64,000 bases of DNA from Paenibacillus polygoni (GCF_030263935.1 NZ_CP127162.1:758001-822000), one strand, 5' to 3'. Numbered from the stretch's first letter, positions 44,323-53,893 are shown. Notes: generated by a model not told the origin, from the letters alone. Numbers and translations: made by a program.

Positions 44323-45597
44323 ATGGACAAGGTGGCATCTAAGATGCTTACACATAAAAGAATACTGCTGATAACGATGATCGTATTGATCTTCGCACTG
44401 GCTGCTTTTGTAAGACTCGACTTTCTCGTCTCGGTCAATCATAAAGTGTCGCATGATACAGTGAATTACGACATTATGGTTCGGCAGCTGCTGGAAGATG
44501 GAATTTATGCTTATAAGGATACGGAGCCAAACGCCCAGGTTACGCCGGGTTATCCGCTTTTTATGGCGGCAGTTTATAAGATGGTCGATTATCAGCATAA
44601 TGATCCCTTTCCGTACATTCGGTATATCCAAGTCGGTATTAGCCTTGTTACCTTGGGGCTGATTTATTCCATTGCCCGAAAACTGGCGGGCCAAACGGTG
44701 TCGATCATTGTACTGCTCATAAGCGCAGTATATCCTCCGTTCATTTGGAGTAACGGCGCAGTGCTGACGGAGGTGCTGGCATGCTTTTTCTTAATGCTTT
44801 ATATCCGCCTGCAGCTTCAGGCGTTTGAGAAGAAAACAAGAACCCTCGCTCTGCTTAGCGGTGCGGCAATGGGCTTGCTTGTGCTGACGCGTCCGGAATT
44901 TTTAATTCTAATTCCAGCGGTTTATGTGTTTTATTACTTTTGGAAAAAGAACTTTAAGCTCACACTGAAATTACTGCTGTTCACCTGTATTGGTACCGGG
45001 GTTGTTCTCTCACCTTGGGTGATCCGCAACATGGTAACACTGAACGAGGTCGTTATTGCTTCCACACAGGTCAATCCATTTGCGGCAGGTACTTATCCAG
45101 ATAAAAACTATGATGATGGACTGGTAGACCGTCACGGTAAGACTCAAATGGAGGTCGCAAAAGAGCGGCTGAAGATCGGTTTTACTGAACACACCTGGAC
45201 CTTTGTAAAATGGTATACCGTTGGCAAGATAAAATATATCTACTCCAATATGTATTTTGGCAGCGGTCATACCCCAACTTACAGTGTACTTCCAAGTCCG
45301 CTCGGCAGTATGCTTCATTTAGCACTTGTCTATTTTTGTCCGGTCGCTTTGATTGCTGCTGTTCGGAAATGGAGAAAGCCGCTCACGCTGCTTACGCTGA
45401 TCGTTGTGGTTATGACGGTGACACGCTTAGCATTTGTACCAGAATACCGATATAACTACACTTCCATGCCACTGATTATTATGCTGGATACGGTGGTCGG
45501 CGTCGCGATCATACGCTGGTTTTGGAATAAATACGTAAGACCCTCACATTCACAGAAAGGAGCTGTTATCTATGACGAATCAACCAACCATTCATAA
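44323..45597 (+). CDS. GT-C glycosyltransferase, family 39/ArnT-like
   Basis: 424 residues with about ten membrane helices. An acidic motif in the first outside loop (VSHDTVNYDIMVRQLLEDGI) and PGYPLFMAAVYK are typical of the PMT_2/ArnT group, which moves a sugar from a polyprenyl-phosphate carrier onto an outside acceptor. AGGAAGGAGCAAGACTTACAA precedes the ATG. It starts the unit that follows the two-component system and overlaps the GT2 gene by 26 bases. Confidence 0.9.
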   Translation: MDKVASKMLTHKRILLITMIVLIFALAAFVRLDFLVSVNHKVSHDTVNYDIMVRQLLEDGIYAYKDTEPNAQVTPGYPLFMAAVYKMVDYQHNDPFPYIRYIQVGISLVTLGLIYSIARKLAGQTVSIIVLLISAVYPPFIWSNGAVLTEVLACFFLMLYIRLQLQAFEKKTRTLALLSGAAMGLLVLTRPEFLILIPAVYVFYYFWKKNFKLTLKLLLFTCIGTGVVLSPWVIRNMVTLNEVVIASTQVNPFAAGTYPDKNYDDGLVDRHGKTQMEVAKERLKIGFTEHTWTFVKWYTVGKIKYIYSNMYFGSGHTPTYSVLPSPLGSMLHLALVYFCPVALIAAVRKWRKPLTLLTLIVVVMTVTRLAFVPEYRYNYTSMPLIIMLDTVVGVAIIRWFWNKYVRPSHSQKGAVIYDESTNHS

Positions 45598-46324
45598 TTC
45601 TTCGCTCAAAGTACTTGTCATCGTTCCTGCTTATAACGAGGCGGAAGGCATTGGGCAAGTGATTCGCCAGATTCGTCAAGATATCCCTTATGTGGACGTG
45701 CTGGTCATCAATGACGGATCAAGTGACGACACCAGTCGGATCGCGAGAGCTGCAGGTGCGAGCGTTATCGATCTGACCTGCAATCTGGGCATCGGTGGAG
45801 CCGTGCAAACGGGTTACCGCTATGCGGCTGAACATCATTACGATTATGCGGTGCAGATTGACGGGGATGGGCAGCATAATCCGAGTGATCTGAATCGGCT
45901 GCTGGATGCGATCCTTGAGACAGGAGCGGACATGGTCATTGGTTCTCGCTTTATTACAAAGGAAGGGTTTCAGTCGACCTTTGCCCGTAAAATGGGTATC
46001 GGTCTACTGTCTGCCCTTTTGACCCGGCTTACCGGTCAGTCTGTAACCGACCCAACTTCAGGGTATCGTTTTTGCGGGAAACGGGCGATTTCTCTGTTCG
46101 CTCGCGAGTACCCGACCGACTACCCAGAAGTAGAAGCACTGATGCTCTTGTATAACCGGAAACTCACCTTTGCTGAGATTCCTGTCATCATGAAGGAACG
46201 TCAAGGCGGGGTATCTAGTATCTCGGCGATGAAATCCGTGTACTATATGTCCAAGGTGATCCTATCTGTCTTACTCATGAAAACCATGAAAAAGAGAGCG
46301 TGGGAACATGGCTATGAATCTTAA
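45572..46324 (+). CDS. GT2 polyprenyl-phosphate glycosyltransferase (DPM-like)
   Basis: 250 residues. VLVIVPAYNEAEGIGQVI, then VLVINDGSSDDTSRIAR, LGIGGAVQTGYRYA and QIDGDGQHNPSDL define the dolichol-phosphate-mannose-synthase-like family; no membrane anchor is present. It would load a sugar onto undecaprenyl phosphate inside the cell, the donor for the GT-C enzyme. AAAGGAG lies before the ATG, inside the previous gene. It overlaps the next gene by 17 bases. Confidence 0.93.
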   Translation: MTNQPTIHNSSLKVLVIVPAYNEAEGIGQVIRQIRQDIPYVDVLVINDGSSDDTSRIARAAGASVIDLTCNLGIGGAVQTGYRYAAEHHYDYAVQIDGDGQHNPSDLNRLLDAILETGADMVIGSRFITKEGFQSTFARKMGIGLLSALLTRLTGQSVTDPTSGYRFCGKRAISLFAREYPTDYPEVEALMLLYNRKLTFAEIPVIMKERQGGVSSISAMKSVYYMSKVILSVLLMKTMKKRAWEHGYES

Positions 46325-46859
46325 TGTTTACTTTGTCAGCTTTTGTATCAGCTTAGCGTTTGCCGCTACGATTCTATATTTAATTCGCAAGCGAAAACTG
46401 AAGGAGCAGTATGCACTGCTTTGGCTTTTGATGAGCGCGATCATGATGGTGTTATCTTTATTTCCGTCCATTTTGGATAGGCTGGCGGTACGCATTGGTA
46501 TTTTCTATGCTCCGTCGCTGCTTTATTTGCTGAGTGTGGTTGCCATACTATTCATTCTGCTGCATCTGACGATCACCGTATCTTCTCTAACGAACCGGGT
46601 CGTCGTACTGACGCAAACGCTTGGGCTTACGGAGGAACGTATTCAAAAGCTCGAAAAGCAGGTCGAAAAAGCAGCAGTGGTACAGGGATTAACTACAGCG
46701 GAAGAGGAGGAACAAGGGATAGCCATACCTGACTTCTCGCCATCTTCTGAGCTGCACCTTAAACGTAAACAATCCTATGACCAAGTTTGCCCTTCATCTC
46801 TAGCCCCTGATGTTCATGGTGTTCCCCCACAGGATCCGAGCAGGGAGGAGATCCGGTAA
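46308..46859 (+). CDS. DUF2304 membrane protein
   Basis: 183 residues. Three helices (about 8-23, 38-55 and 68-90) with RKRKLKEQYALLWLLMSAIM, the DUF2304 signature, then a coiled stretch (LTEERIQKLEKQVEKAA) and a low-complexity polar tail of about 60 residues that is longer than usual. DUF2304 proteins are typically encoded next to GT2 enzymes of lipid-linked sugar pathways and are thought to assist them. It overlaps the GT2 gene. Confidence 0.88.
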   Translation: MAMNLNVYFVSFCISLAFAATILYLIRKRKLKEQYALLWLLMSAIMMVLSLFPSILDRLAVRIGIFYAPSLLYLLSVVAILFILLHLTITVSSLTNRVVVLTQTLGLTEERIQKLEKQVEKAAVVQGLTTAEEEEQGIAIPDFSPSSELHLKRKQSYDQVCPSSLAPDVHGVPPQDPSREEIR

Positions 46860-46860
46860 G

Positions 46861-47205
46861 ATGGCTTATATTATGTTATTGCTCAATATATTACTGCTTG
46901 TCTCTGGCCAGATTGTTTGGAAAATGGGGCTTGAACAGCAGGGAGGCATTCAGCTCGGCAATTTCGTGTCCGTCTTATTTTCACCTCTAATCCTGCTAGG
47001 CATTCTGTTTTACGGCTTGGCTACAGGGCTATGGTTTATTGTTCTCTCCAAGCTGCCGCTAAGTGTAGCCTATCCGCTGCAAAGCCTTGCTTATGCGATT
47101 GGAATCGTGGCCGCCTGGTATATCTTTGGGGAAAGTGTCCCCCTGAATCGCTGGATCGGAGTGGCAGTCATTGTGATCGGTGCGGCTATCATTGCTGCAA
47201 AATGA
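46861..47205 (+). CDS. SMR/EamA-type small transporter (ArnE-like flippase candidate)
   Basis: 114 residues, four helices, from ATG 46861 (GGGAGGAGATCCGGTA upstream). It opens MAYIMLLLNILLLVSGQIVWKM-like text and ends LNRWIGVAVIVIGAAIIAAK, with the family segment LPLSVAYPLQSLAYAIGIVA. The pattern matches the ArnE/ArnF and small multidrug-resistance proteins. In this setting it probably flips the undecaprenyl-phosphate sugar outward for the GT-C enzyme; it starts one base after the DUF2304 gene's stop. Confidence 0.85.
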   Translation: MAYIMLLLNILLLVSGQIVWKMGLEQQGGIQLGNFVSVLFSPLILLGILFYGLATGLWFIVLSKLPLSVAYPLQSLAYAIGIVAAWYIFGESVPLNRWIGVAVIVIGAAIIAAK

Positions 47206-47261
47206 CGGTACCGCTAGACTAATTAGTGCTTGCGCGGAGCATTTATTCATCGAGAGAATCT

Positions 47262-47325
47262 GCATCTGTCTAATCCTTACGTTGAGAAAGCAATCAACAT
47301 GATAGGATGGGCAGATGCTTTTTTA
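47262..47325 (+). terminator. Terminator of the glycosylation module
   Basis: GCATCTGTCTAATCC pairs with GGATGGGCAGATGC across a loop of about 28 bases, then T6. The loop is long, so the fold is less certain. Confidence 0.65.
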
Positions 47326-47434
47326 TGTTCCATTACGTTTTGTCCTAAGAACGAACAGGCAGGGTATGGTATACTTTATTCCATCATTTAGATGTTAAAT
47401 AACCATATACTTTAGATATAGTAGGTGAGCGTTT

Positions 47435-48829
47435 GTGAAGACAATAGCTGTAATTGGAGGCGGCATTACCGGATTATCCGCAGCCTATACCTTGCAAAAA
47501 GAAATGGAGAAAAGAGACTTTGCTGCTCGTGTTATTTTACTTGAATCGGGCAGTCAGCTGGGCGGCAAGATTTGTACTGCTCACGATGACAGCTTCACGA
47601 TGGAGACGGGAGCAGATTCTATTGTCACTCGTAAAAAACATATTTTCGAAGTCATTGAAGAGTTAAAGCTTACAGAAAAAGTGGTTTATAACGAGACAGG
47701 GACTTCTTTCATCCACACGGATGGAGAGCTCAAGCAGATTCCGGAAGATGCGATGTTTGGGATCCCGATGAGCATTGAGTCTCTTGCAGAGACCACACTG
47801 ATATCTCCCGAAGGAAAAGTTGCCGCTATGAAAGACCTTTACACGCCCAATGAGACGTTTACAAAACAGGACTCGCTTGGGGATTTCCTTGAGGCATTTC
47901 TTGGTACGGAATTTGTGGAAAAGCAGATTGCACCGGTGATTTCCGGGGTGTATTCGGGCAATATTCATGAACTGACTCTTGCATCAACGATGCCTTATTT
48001 ATTGGATTACAAAAATCAGTATGGGAGTCTCATCCGTGGCCTGGATGCTCATCGAAGCGAGCTGAAAGGTCCCAAAGAAGGCAAGAAATTTTTATCTTTT
48101 GAAGGCGGAATGTCTGAACTTATAGATGCCTATGAGCGAGAACTGACGGATGTAACCATCTGTAAGAATACGGCCGTTACCAAAATCGTTCATGGACCGC
48201 AGGAAGGAACCTATACTATTTCCATTTCTGATGGAGAAGATATAAGTGTAGATCAGATCATTCTAGCTGCGCCCCATAAGGCAGTAGCAAATATGCTTCA
48301 GCATGAAGAACTAAATCACGATTTTGAACAGCTGCGCAGTTCTTCGATGATCAGTATCTATCTCGGGTATGATGTACCAGATGAGCGGCTTCCGGCGAAT
48401 GGGACCGGATTTATTACTTCTGATAGCAGCGATCTCATCTGCAACGCCTGCACTTGGACGAGCCGTAAATGGAAACATACTTCGAAGAAGAGTAAGCTGC
48501 TAGTCAGACTCTTTTATAAAAGCATAAATCCAGCCTATGAACAGATGAAGGATATGTCACAAGAAGAACTGCTGCAAGCAGCAGCAGAAGATGTACGGAA
48601 AAGTCTTGGTCTGTCCGAAAATCCTGTTTCTTATAATGTAAAAGTATGGCATGAGGAAATGCCGAATTATCACCGGACTCATCATCAGTTGGTTCGTTCA
48701 CTGGAAGAGAAAATGTCAGCACACTATCCAGGTATTTTTCTCGCTGGTTGTTCTTATTACGGCGTAGGTGTTCCAGACTGTATTGCAAATGGGGAGAAGA
48801 CTGCTGCGAAGGTAATAGAACAGCTATAG
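47435..48829 (+). CDS. hemY: Coproporphyrinogen III / protoporphyrinogen oxidase
   Basis: 464 residues. FAD-binding GGGITGLSAAYTLQ at the N-terminus, LESGSQLGGKI and the METGADSIVTRK segment, and the C-terminal second FAD part (GIFLAGCSYYGVGVPDCIAN) identify HemY/CgoX. In Firmicutes it oxidises coproporphyrinogen III in the coproporphyrin-dependent heme route. It is a single gene here, without hemE or hemH beside it. GTG start at 47435 with GTAGGTGAGCGTTT upstream. Confidence 0.94.
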   Translation: MKTIAVIGGGITGLSAAYTLQKEMEKRDFAARVILLESGSQLGGKICTAHDDSFTMETGADSIVTRKKHIFEVIEELKLTEKVVYNETGTSFIHTDGELKQIPEDAMFGIPMSIESLAETTLISPEGKVAAMKDLYTPNETFTKQDSLGDFLEAFLGTEFVEKQIAPVISGVYSGNIHELTLASTMPYLLDYKNQYGSLIRGLDAHRSELKGPKEGKKFLSFEGGMSELIDAYERELTDVTICKNTAVTKIVHGPQEGTYTISISDGEDISVDQIILAAPHKAVANMLQHEELNHDFEQLRSSSMISIYLGYDVPDERLPANGTGFITSDSSDLICNACTWTSRKWKHTSKKSKLLVRLFYKSINPAYEQMKDMSQEELLQAAAEDVRKSLGLSENPVSYNVKVWHEEMPNYHRTHHQLVRSLEEKMSAHYPGIFLAGCSYYGVGVPDCIANGEKTAAKVIEQL

Positions 48830-48954
48830 AAGGACACAAAACTCATGGTTTGGCAGGGGAAGAAGAATCCTAGATCTTCATGTCTTTACTGTACTTATCG
48901 CTATTTTTCCTGTATAGTTCAGGCATAACATAGGAATAGAGCTGGAGTGATTCG

Positions 48955-49122
48955 ATGAGTAAGGCAAAAGGTAAGGGCGGAACAGGAAGAGGTACAGGAA
49001 AAAAAGGATGGAATCGTTGGCAAGCAGGCGAACGCCGCGCTAACAATTCTCCTAAACCATACAAGAGTAAAGGGACAAAGAAAACAGAGAATAGTGAAGC
49101 CGGCTCAGCCGATCATCGCTAA
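48955..49122 (+). CDS. Small basic DUF3934-type protein
   Basis: 55 residues from ATG 48955 (GCTGGAGTGATTCG upstream). SKAKGKGGTGRGTGKKGWNR is the repeated Gly/Lys-rich signature I associate with DUF3934 of Bacilli; the tail is polar (SPKPYKSKGTKKTENSEAGS). Highly basic, no membrane segment, perhaps nucleic-acid binding. Followed by a strong terminator. Confidence 0.8.
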   Translation: MSKAKGKGGTGRGTGKKGWNRWQAGERRANNSPKPYKSKGTKKTENSEAGSADHR

Positions 49123-49160
49123 TTTTTATGACATATGAGATTGATAGACATAAACTAAAG

Positions 49161-49187
49161 AACTCGCCGTTTCGGCGGGTTTTTTTT
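49161..49187 (+). terminator. Terminator after DUF3934 gene
   Basis: AACTCGCCG, loop TTT, CGGCGGGTT, T8. The stretch 49188-49408 shows only promoter-like AT-rich sequence. Confidence 0.92.
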
Positions 49188-49408
49188 GTATGAGCAGACA
49201 GTGAATGTGACCTTTATTAAAGAATGATGAAGATCCGGTGTAGAAGGAGAATTTTTGATGAATTAGCTTCTGTGAACGGTTCATCTATAACGGAGTCAGT
49301 GTAATGAATATTGCAGAATAATAAGTATGAAATGGGACTCGTTATTCTCGTTAGCATCCTTCATTCTACAAGGCTTGAGGGACTATTTTAATTAGGGAGG
49401 TTTACATT

Positions 49409-51058
49409 TTGGCAGAAGATAAGAAACAGAACAAGACAACCGGACAAGATGTGAAACGAGAGACACTAACCACCCGCCAGGGACATCCGGTGACGGATAA
49501 TCAAAACATCCGTACCATCGGCAATAGGGGCCCTGCAACACTTGAAAACTACCACTTTATTGAAAAAATATCTCACTTCGATCGAGAAGAAGTGCCAGAG
49601 CGTGTGGTTCACGCGCGTGGAGCCGGCGCATTTGGATATTTTGAGACCTACGGTAAAGTAGGAGATGAACCTGTAGAAAAATATACGCGTGCGAAAGTTT
49701 TTTCGGGTGCAGGTAAGAGAACACCGCTTATGGTTCGTTTCTCCACGGTGGCAGGATCCAAAGATTCACCCGAGACAGCACGAGATCCGCGCGGATTTGC
49801 CGTAAAAATGTACACAGAAGAAGGTAACTGGGATTTGGTAGGGAATAACCTGAAGATTTTCTTTATCCGTGATGCAATGAAGTTTCCAGATATGATTCAC
49901 GCCTTCAAAGCAGATCCAGCTTCCAATGTAGCGAATCCTCAGCGGATGTTTGATTTTGTTTCCCGTTCGCCTGAAGCTACTCATATGATTACTTTCTTAT
50001 TTTCACCATGGGGTATCCCGGCTACATACCGTCATATGCAGGGCTCTGGTGTAAATACTTATAAATGGGTGAATGACAAGGGTGAGGCAGTTCTCGTGAA
50101 GTACCATTGGGAGCCGAAACAAGGCATTCGTAACCTAACGCAAGAAGAGGCAGATGCTATCCAAGGGAAAAATGTGAGTCATGCGACACAAGATTTGTAT
50201 GAAGCGATCGAGCGCGGGGATTATCCTGAATGGGAGCTGTATGTACAAATCATGGAGGATGATTACCATCCTGAACTGGATTTTGATCCGCTTGATGATA
50301 CCAAACTTTGGCCGGAGGACAAGTTCCCGTGGCTTCCGGTAGGCCGCATGGTTCTAGATCGTAACCCGGTAGATTATCATGCAGAGATTGAGCAAGCTGC
50401 TTTTGGTACGGGAGTTCTGGTTGATGGCATGGACTTCTCGGATGATAAAATGCTGCAGGGACGTACCTTCTCCTACTCGGATACGCAGCGCTATCGTATA
50501 GGTGCGAACTATCTTAAATTACCAGTAAATGCACCGAAAGTACCTGTACGGACGAACCAACATCGCGGACAAATGGATATTCGTGATCCAAAAGAGTCGG
50601 GTGACAATCCGAATGTTAACTATGAGCCATCCATGATTGGAGGCTATCAGGAGGCAACTAGTGAAGGTCGCCCTCAGCACCGCCCAACGTATAATGCGGA
50701 GGCGATGAGTGCTCCTATTGACCGGCCGAACAATTACGGTCAAGCAGGTGAAACCTATCGCAATTTTGAGGACTGGGAACGTGATGAACTCATTAAGAAC
50801 TTATCCGAAGCACTTGCCGTCTGTGACAAACGAATTCAAGATGCCATGATTGAACACTTTACTGAGGCGGATCAGGACTATGGCCGTCGTGTGCGGGAAG
50901 GGCTTGAGAAGAAACGAAAAGAACTTGAGGATACGAAAATGGATAACAAGCTTCCGGGCCGTGAAGCAGGCCAATCCAAATATCGTCAAGGTTCCCTAGC
51001 CGAGAATGAAGCGACAGCAGATGCAGTGAAAAACAGCCGCGAAGCGGATCCATATTAA
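49409..51058 (+). CDS. Monofunctional heme catalase (KatA/KatX-like)
   Basis: 549 residues. Catalytic His in [16 protein letters not shown] (about residue 69), Asn in [20 protein letters not shown]-side text and the heme-ligand Tyr in [15 protein letters not shown] are present; a C-terminal extension of about 60 charged residues ([17 protein letters not shown]) follows the core. It breaks hydrogen peroxide into water and oxygen in the cytoplasm or spore. TTG start at 49409 with AGGGAGG upstream. No clear PerR box was seen. Confidence 0.96.
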   Translation: MAEDKKQNKTTGQDVKRETLTTRQGHPVTDNQNIRTIGNRGPATLENYHFIEKISHFDREEVPERVVHARGAGAFGYFETYGKVGDEPVEKYTRAKVFSGAGKRTPLMVRFSTVAGSKDSPETARDPRGFAVKMYTEEGNWDLVGNNLKIFFIRDAMKFPDMIHAFKADPASNVANPQRMFDFVSRSPEATHMITFLFSPWGIPATYRHMQGSGVNTYKWVNDKGEAVLVKYHWEPKQGIRNLTQEEADAIQGKNVSHATQDLYEAIERGDYPEWELYVQIMEDDYHPELDFDPLDDTKLWPEDKFPWLPVGRMVLDRNPVDYHAEIEQAAFGTGVLVDGMDFSDDKMLQGRTFSYSDTQRYRIGANYLKLPVNAPKVPVRTNQHRGQMDIRDPKESGDNPNVNYEPSMIGGYQEATSEGRPQHRPTYNAEAMSAPIDRPNNYGQAGETYRNFEDWERDELIKNLSEALAVCDKRIQDAMIEHFTEADQDYGRRVREGLEKKRKELEDTKMDNKLPGREAGQSKYRQGSLAENEATADAVKNSREADPY

Positions 51059-51082
51059 AATTGTAGAGAGCAAGTTATAAGT

Positions 51083-51129
51083 GGTTGCCATATTATCAGT
51101 TAACTGATAATGTTGGCGGCCATTTTTTT
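51083..51129 (+). terminator. Catalase gene terminator
   Basis: GGTTGCCATATTATCAGTTA and TGATAATGTTGGCGGCC form a long stem, then T7. Confidence 0.85.
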
Positions 51130-51255
51130 GTTTTGAATTTTACTCTGATGAACATGAACCCTTAGTTCAGGTAACAACAGAATCCGCTTTTTTATTTGCT
51201 TTAGGTTGTAAAATAGCCATTCATATTTCCTTTCTTAGTAAAGGAGGAATGAGCA

Positions 51256-51474
51256 ATGGAAAATCTAACCTTGGAGGAAATGGTCTATCTTATTACGAAT
51301 ATAGGTTTCCCAATGGCGGTGTGTGTTATTCTACTTCGCTATGTGCTGCAAACCATCGGGTCACGTCTTGATAAACTAGATAGTTCTTTACTAAGACTTA
51401 ACCGGAGCATCAGAGAGCTGGATACCGAAACGAAGGCAAAACATACAGCGTCTGAACGGAAAAAGGAAGAGTGA
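51256..51474 (+). CDS. YvrJ-family small protein
   Basis: 72 residues. One membrane helix (about 12-32: ITNIGFPMAVCVILLRYVLQ) followed by a heptad-like coiled segment (LDKLDSSLLRLNRSIRELDT). The GFP motif after an ITNI start is the YvrJ signature. Holin-like or regulatory roles have been guessed for the family, none proved. AAAGGAGGAATGAGCA precedes the ATG. Confidence 0.8.
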   Translation: MENLTLEEMVYLITNIGFPMAVCVILLRYVLQTIGSRLDKLDSSLLRLNRSIRELDTETKAKHTASERKKEE

Positions 51475-51544
51475 TGAGACTCATTTCTGTTATACTGGGT
51501 CTTTGACTAACGTACTCCATTCCGAAAGGTTGATATAAAACAAG

Positions 51545-52081
51545 ATGAGAAAACCATTCCTACAAATAAGTTTAATGGCAGCAGGACTGATTTTGTGTCT
51601 GTCGTTCCTGTCCGCATGTGACAATGAAGCGGCTGAATCAGATGTTCAGGCTTCTCCTGCGCAGCAGGATAAAATCATTTATAAGCTGGAAGAAGAGAAT
51701 GAAGTGGACCTTGCTAAAAGGGATGAAGAAAAGGAGCAGATCAATAAAGTAAGCACCCTTGTGTATTCACATATGGAACAGGAGGGGAAAGAATTTACAG
51801 GAATAGCTGAGTTCTCAAACGAATCGAATGAGCCGATCACTATTGAGATGAGACTGCCGCAAGAAGCAAAGCAAGCACTGTCGAAGCCAAGCATCTCCGT
51901 GCTTGAAAGAAAATTAAAAACAACTGTTTACGAAGTTTCATTTTCGGCTAATGAAGATTTCTTTAAAGATAAACCGAATACAGAAGTTTTTTATGAGCTC
52001 AAATGGAAACAGCTTATAGGCGATACGATGCATACGATTGTAAGGTTTGAAAGTTCGGTAGAGACAAGCGATTTATTCTAG
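51545..52081 (+). CDS. Lipoprotein of unknown function
   Basis: 178 residues. Signal with lipobox FLSACDN (Cys25), then a charged coiled linker (KLEEENEVDLAKRDEEKEQI) and a beta-rich domain (EFTGIAEFSNESNEPITIEM; FESSVETSDLF). Outer face of the membrane. No family recognised; the ribosome site before the ATG is weak. Confidence 0.65.
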   Translation: MRKPFLQISLMAAGLILCLSFLSACDNEAAESDVQASPAQQDKIIYKLEEENEVDLAKRDEEKEQINKVSTLVYSHMEQEGKEFTGIAEFSNESNEPITIEMRLPQEAKQALSKPSISVLERKLKTTVYEVSFSANEDFFKDKPNTEVFYELKWKQLIGDTMHTIVRFESSVETSDLF

Positions 52082-52194
52082 TCTGTTTCCATAATATTAC
52101 AGAAGGTAATCAACTCTTTGCGTTTCGAATTCTGTAAGAAGGGTAATTTTCAAACAAGAAGGTAACCATACTACTTACGAAGGAGGAAATGATC

Positions 52195-52362
52195 ATGTTG
52201 AAAAAAAGAGGATTGTTGTTAACAGCTGTTGGTGCTGGAGTGACATACTTGATGAGAAATAAAACGGCACGTGATAAAGTGTTTAACACGGTATCCGGTA
52301 TGATGAGAAGTTCGCGTTCTTCCCACGGTGGACGAAAATCACCGCGCATTGACTTGAACTAG
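52195..52362 (+). CDS. Small membrane-anchored protein
   Basis: 55 residues from ATG 52195, chosen because AAGGAGG lies 8 bases upstream; ATG 52189 is too close to it. A short hydrophobic start (LLLTAVGAGVTYLM) then a basic Ser-rich tail (MMRSSRSSHGGRKSPRIDLN). It looks like a YtxH- or DUF3918-type small protein, not certain. The stop codon and last residues lie inside an 18-bp tandem repeat. Confidence 0.7.
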   Translation: MLKKRGLLLTAVGAGVTYLMRNKTARDKVFNTVSGMMRSSRSSHGGRKSPRIDLN

Positions 52363-52398
52363 TTCGTTGACTTGAACTAGTTCGTTGACTTGAGCTGG
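52349..52398. repeat. 18-bp tandem repeat, about 2.7 copies
   Basis: TTGACTTGAACTAGTTCG occurs at 52349-52366 and 52367-52384, then a partial third copy to 52398. Each unit contains the palindrome AACTAGTT. The first copy includes the stop codon of the small gene, so copy number changes would not alter the protein. Confidence 0.9.
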
Positions 52399-52414
52399 GA
52401 AGATCGGTAAAAGA

Positions 52415-52450
52415 TAACTCGGCCACACTCGTGGTACGGGTTATTTTTTT
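52415..52450 (+). terminator. Terminator after the small gene
   Basis: TAACTCGGCCAC, loop, GTGGTACGGGTTA, T7. Confidence 0.75.
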
Positions 52451-52553
52451 GCTTCCGTACTCGGCAGAACTGGATAAGCTGCACGTCAAATGGTAGACTG
52501 GTGCTAACTTACGTGAGGAAGAATGAAGGGAACAACAAGAAGGAAGTGACTTT

Positions 52554-53075
52554 ATGAGCAAGATTCAGCCCCCTGTGTTTGAACAGGTGTATAGCATTAT
52601 GGAGGAATCGTTTCCTCTGATTGAATATCGCACGTTTGAAGGACAGCAAGCTTTGCTTGCGAATCCAAGCTATCGACTGCTCACCAAAGAGAATGACCTG
52701 GGTGAGGTCATCGCCTTTCTGGGCGGGTGGGAATTTGATGAATTCTGTTTTGTAGAGCATATCGCTGTAAAACCATCTATTCGCGGCGGCGGGCTGGGTA
52801 AGCAGCTGATGATGGACTTTATAGCACAGATGAATAAGCCGGTCGTGCTTGAAGTGGAACTGCCGAATGAAGAAATAAGTAAGAGAAGGATTGGATTTTA
52901 TGAGCGGCTTGGTTTTCATCTGAATTCTTATCCCTATGTGCAGCCGCCGCTTCGAGCGGGACAACCCGATTTTCCTCTGATGGTAATGAGTTATCCAAAT
53001 CTGCTTACAGAGGAGCAGTTTCAGTCTTACCGGGATACCCTGTACGCAGAGGTATATCAAGTAGAACCAAAGTAG
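52554..53075 (+). CDS. GNAT-family N-acetyltransferase
   Basis: 173 residues. EHIAVKPSIRGGGLGKQLMM is the acetyl-CoA loop (R/Q-x-x-G-x-G/A form), followed by KRRIGFYERLGFHLN. The N-terminal YSIMEESFPLIEYRTFEGQQ is like YkkB/YjdJ-type enzymes. The C-terminal tail PFPLMVMSYPN-like segment (QPDFPLMVMSYP) is typical. Substrate unknown. AAGGAAGTGACTTT precedes the ATG. Confidence 0.88.
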   Translation: MSKIQPPVFEQVYSIMEESFPLIEYRTFEGQQALLANPSYRLLTKENDLGEVIAFLGGWEFDEFCFVEHIAVKPSIRGGGLGKQLMMDFIAQMNKPVVLEVELPNEEISKRRIGFYERLGFHLNSYPYVQPPLRAGQPDFPLMVMSYPNLLTEEQFQSYRDTLYAEVYQVEPK

Positions 53076-53093
53076 AGAGCAACTAACTTTCAG

Positions 53094-53131
53094 ACCATTT
53101 TCCAGTGTAACTGCATGGGGAATGGTTTTTT
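53094..53131 (+). terminator. Terminator after GNAT gene
   Basis: ACCATTTTCC, loop, GGGGAATGGTT, T6. Confidence 0.75.
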
Positions 53132-53269
53132 GCTGTTTATATCATTTTTGTGGATTGGGAATTGTCATGTTTTCTTCCTTTTTTTAATCGGTCCGAAAAG
53201 AGATATTCTGTGATACAATAAACTCTCTATGACGGTAATATCGGTTACGAATATAACAGGAGGATTCAC

Positions 53270-53893
53270 ATGACAAAAGGCATGTTTATTGCGGTTGAGG
53301 GTCCAATAGGAGCTGGAAAAACGACGCTGTCGTCCATGCTTTCCAAGGAACTAGATATCCCTTTATTAAAAGAAATCGTAGAAGAGAATCCGTTTCTCGG
53401 AAAATTCTATGAAAATATAGATGAATGGAGCTTTCAGCTCGAAATGTTCTTTTTGTGTAATCGGTATAAGCAGTTGGAAGACACGACGACGAACTATATC
53501 CAGCATCACAAAAGAGTTATTTCCGATTATCATATCTATAAAAACTTGATTTTTGCACAGCGCACGCTGAAGGGTGTCAAAAGAGAGAAGTATCGCAAGA
53601 TCTATCACATCCTTACTGATGATCTTCCGAAACCAGATCTTATTATATATATCAGAGCGAATCTTGATACGCTGCTTAAACGTATTGCGAAACGCGGTCG
53701 CTCTTTTGAACAGAAGATGGACCCTGCTTATCTTGAACAGCTTATTATAGATTACGATGAAGCAATGACGTCTCTTGCTGAGAGAGAGCCAGATACAAAA
53801 ATTATTACAATTGACGGTAATCAGATCGATTTTGTCGCAAGTCCGGAGCAATTTGACCTGATTGTGTCTGAGATAAAGGAGTACATTCAATGA
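53270..53893 (+). CDS. dgk: Deoxyguanosine kinase
   Basis: 207 residues. P-loop FIAVEGPIGAGKTTLSSML at the N-terminus, the EIVEENPFLGKFYENIDEWS substrate segment, ISDYHIYKNLIFAQ (DRS-like element as DYH) and the lid RIAKRGRSFEQ agree with Bacillus Dgk over the whole length. It phosphorylates salvaged deoxyguanosine for dNTP supply. CAGGAGG precedes the ATG; the stop overlaps the next start (ATGA). Confidence 0.95.
   Translation: MTKGMFIAVEGPIGAGKTTLSSMLSKELDIPLLKEIVEENPFLGKFYENIDEWSFQLEMFFLCNRYKQLEDTTTNYIQHHKRVISDYHIYKNLIFAQRTLKGVKREKYRKIYHILTDDLPKPDLIIYIRANLDTLLKRIAKRGRSFEQKMDPAYLEQLIIDYDEAMTSLAEREPDTKIITIDGNQIDFVASPEQFDLIVSEIKEYIQ

Noticed and set aside
49266..49400. PerR box before the catalase gene
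   Set aside because: No TTATAAT-N-ATTATAA-like inverted repeat was found in the upstream region.
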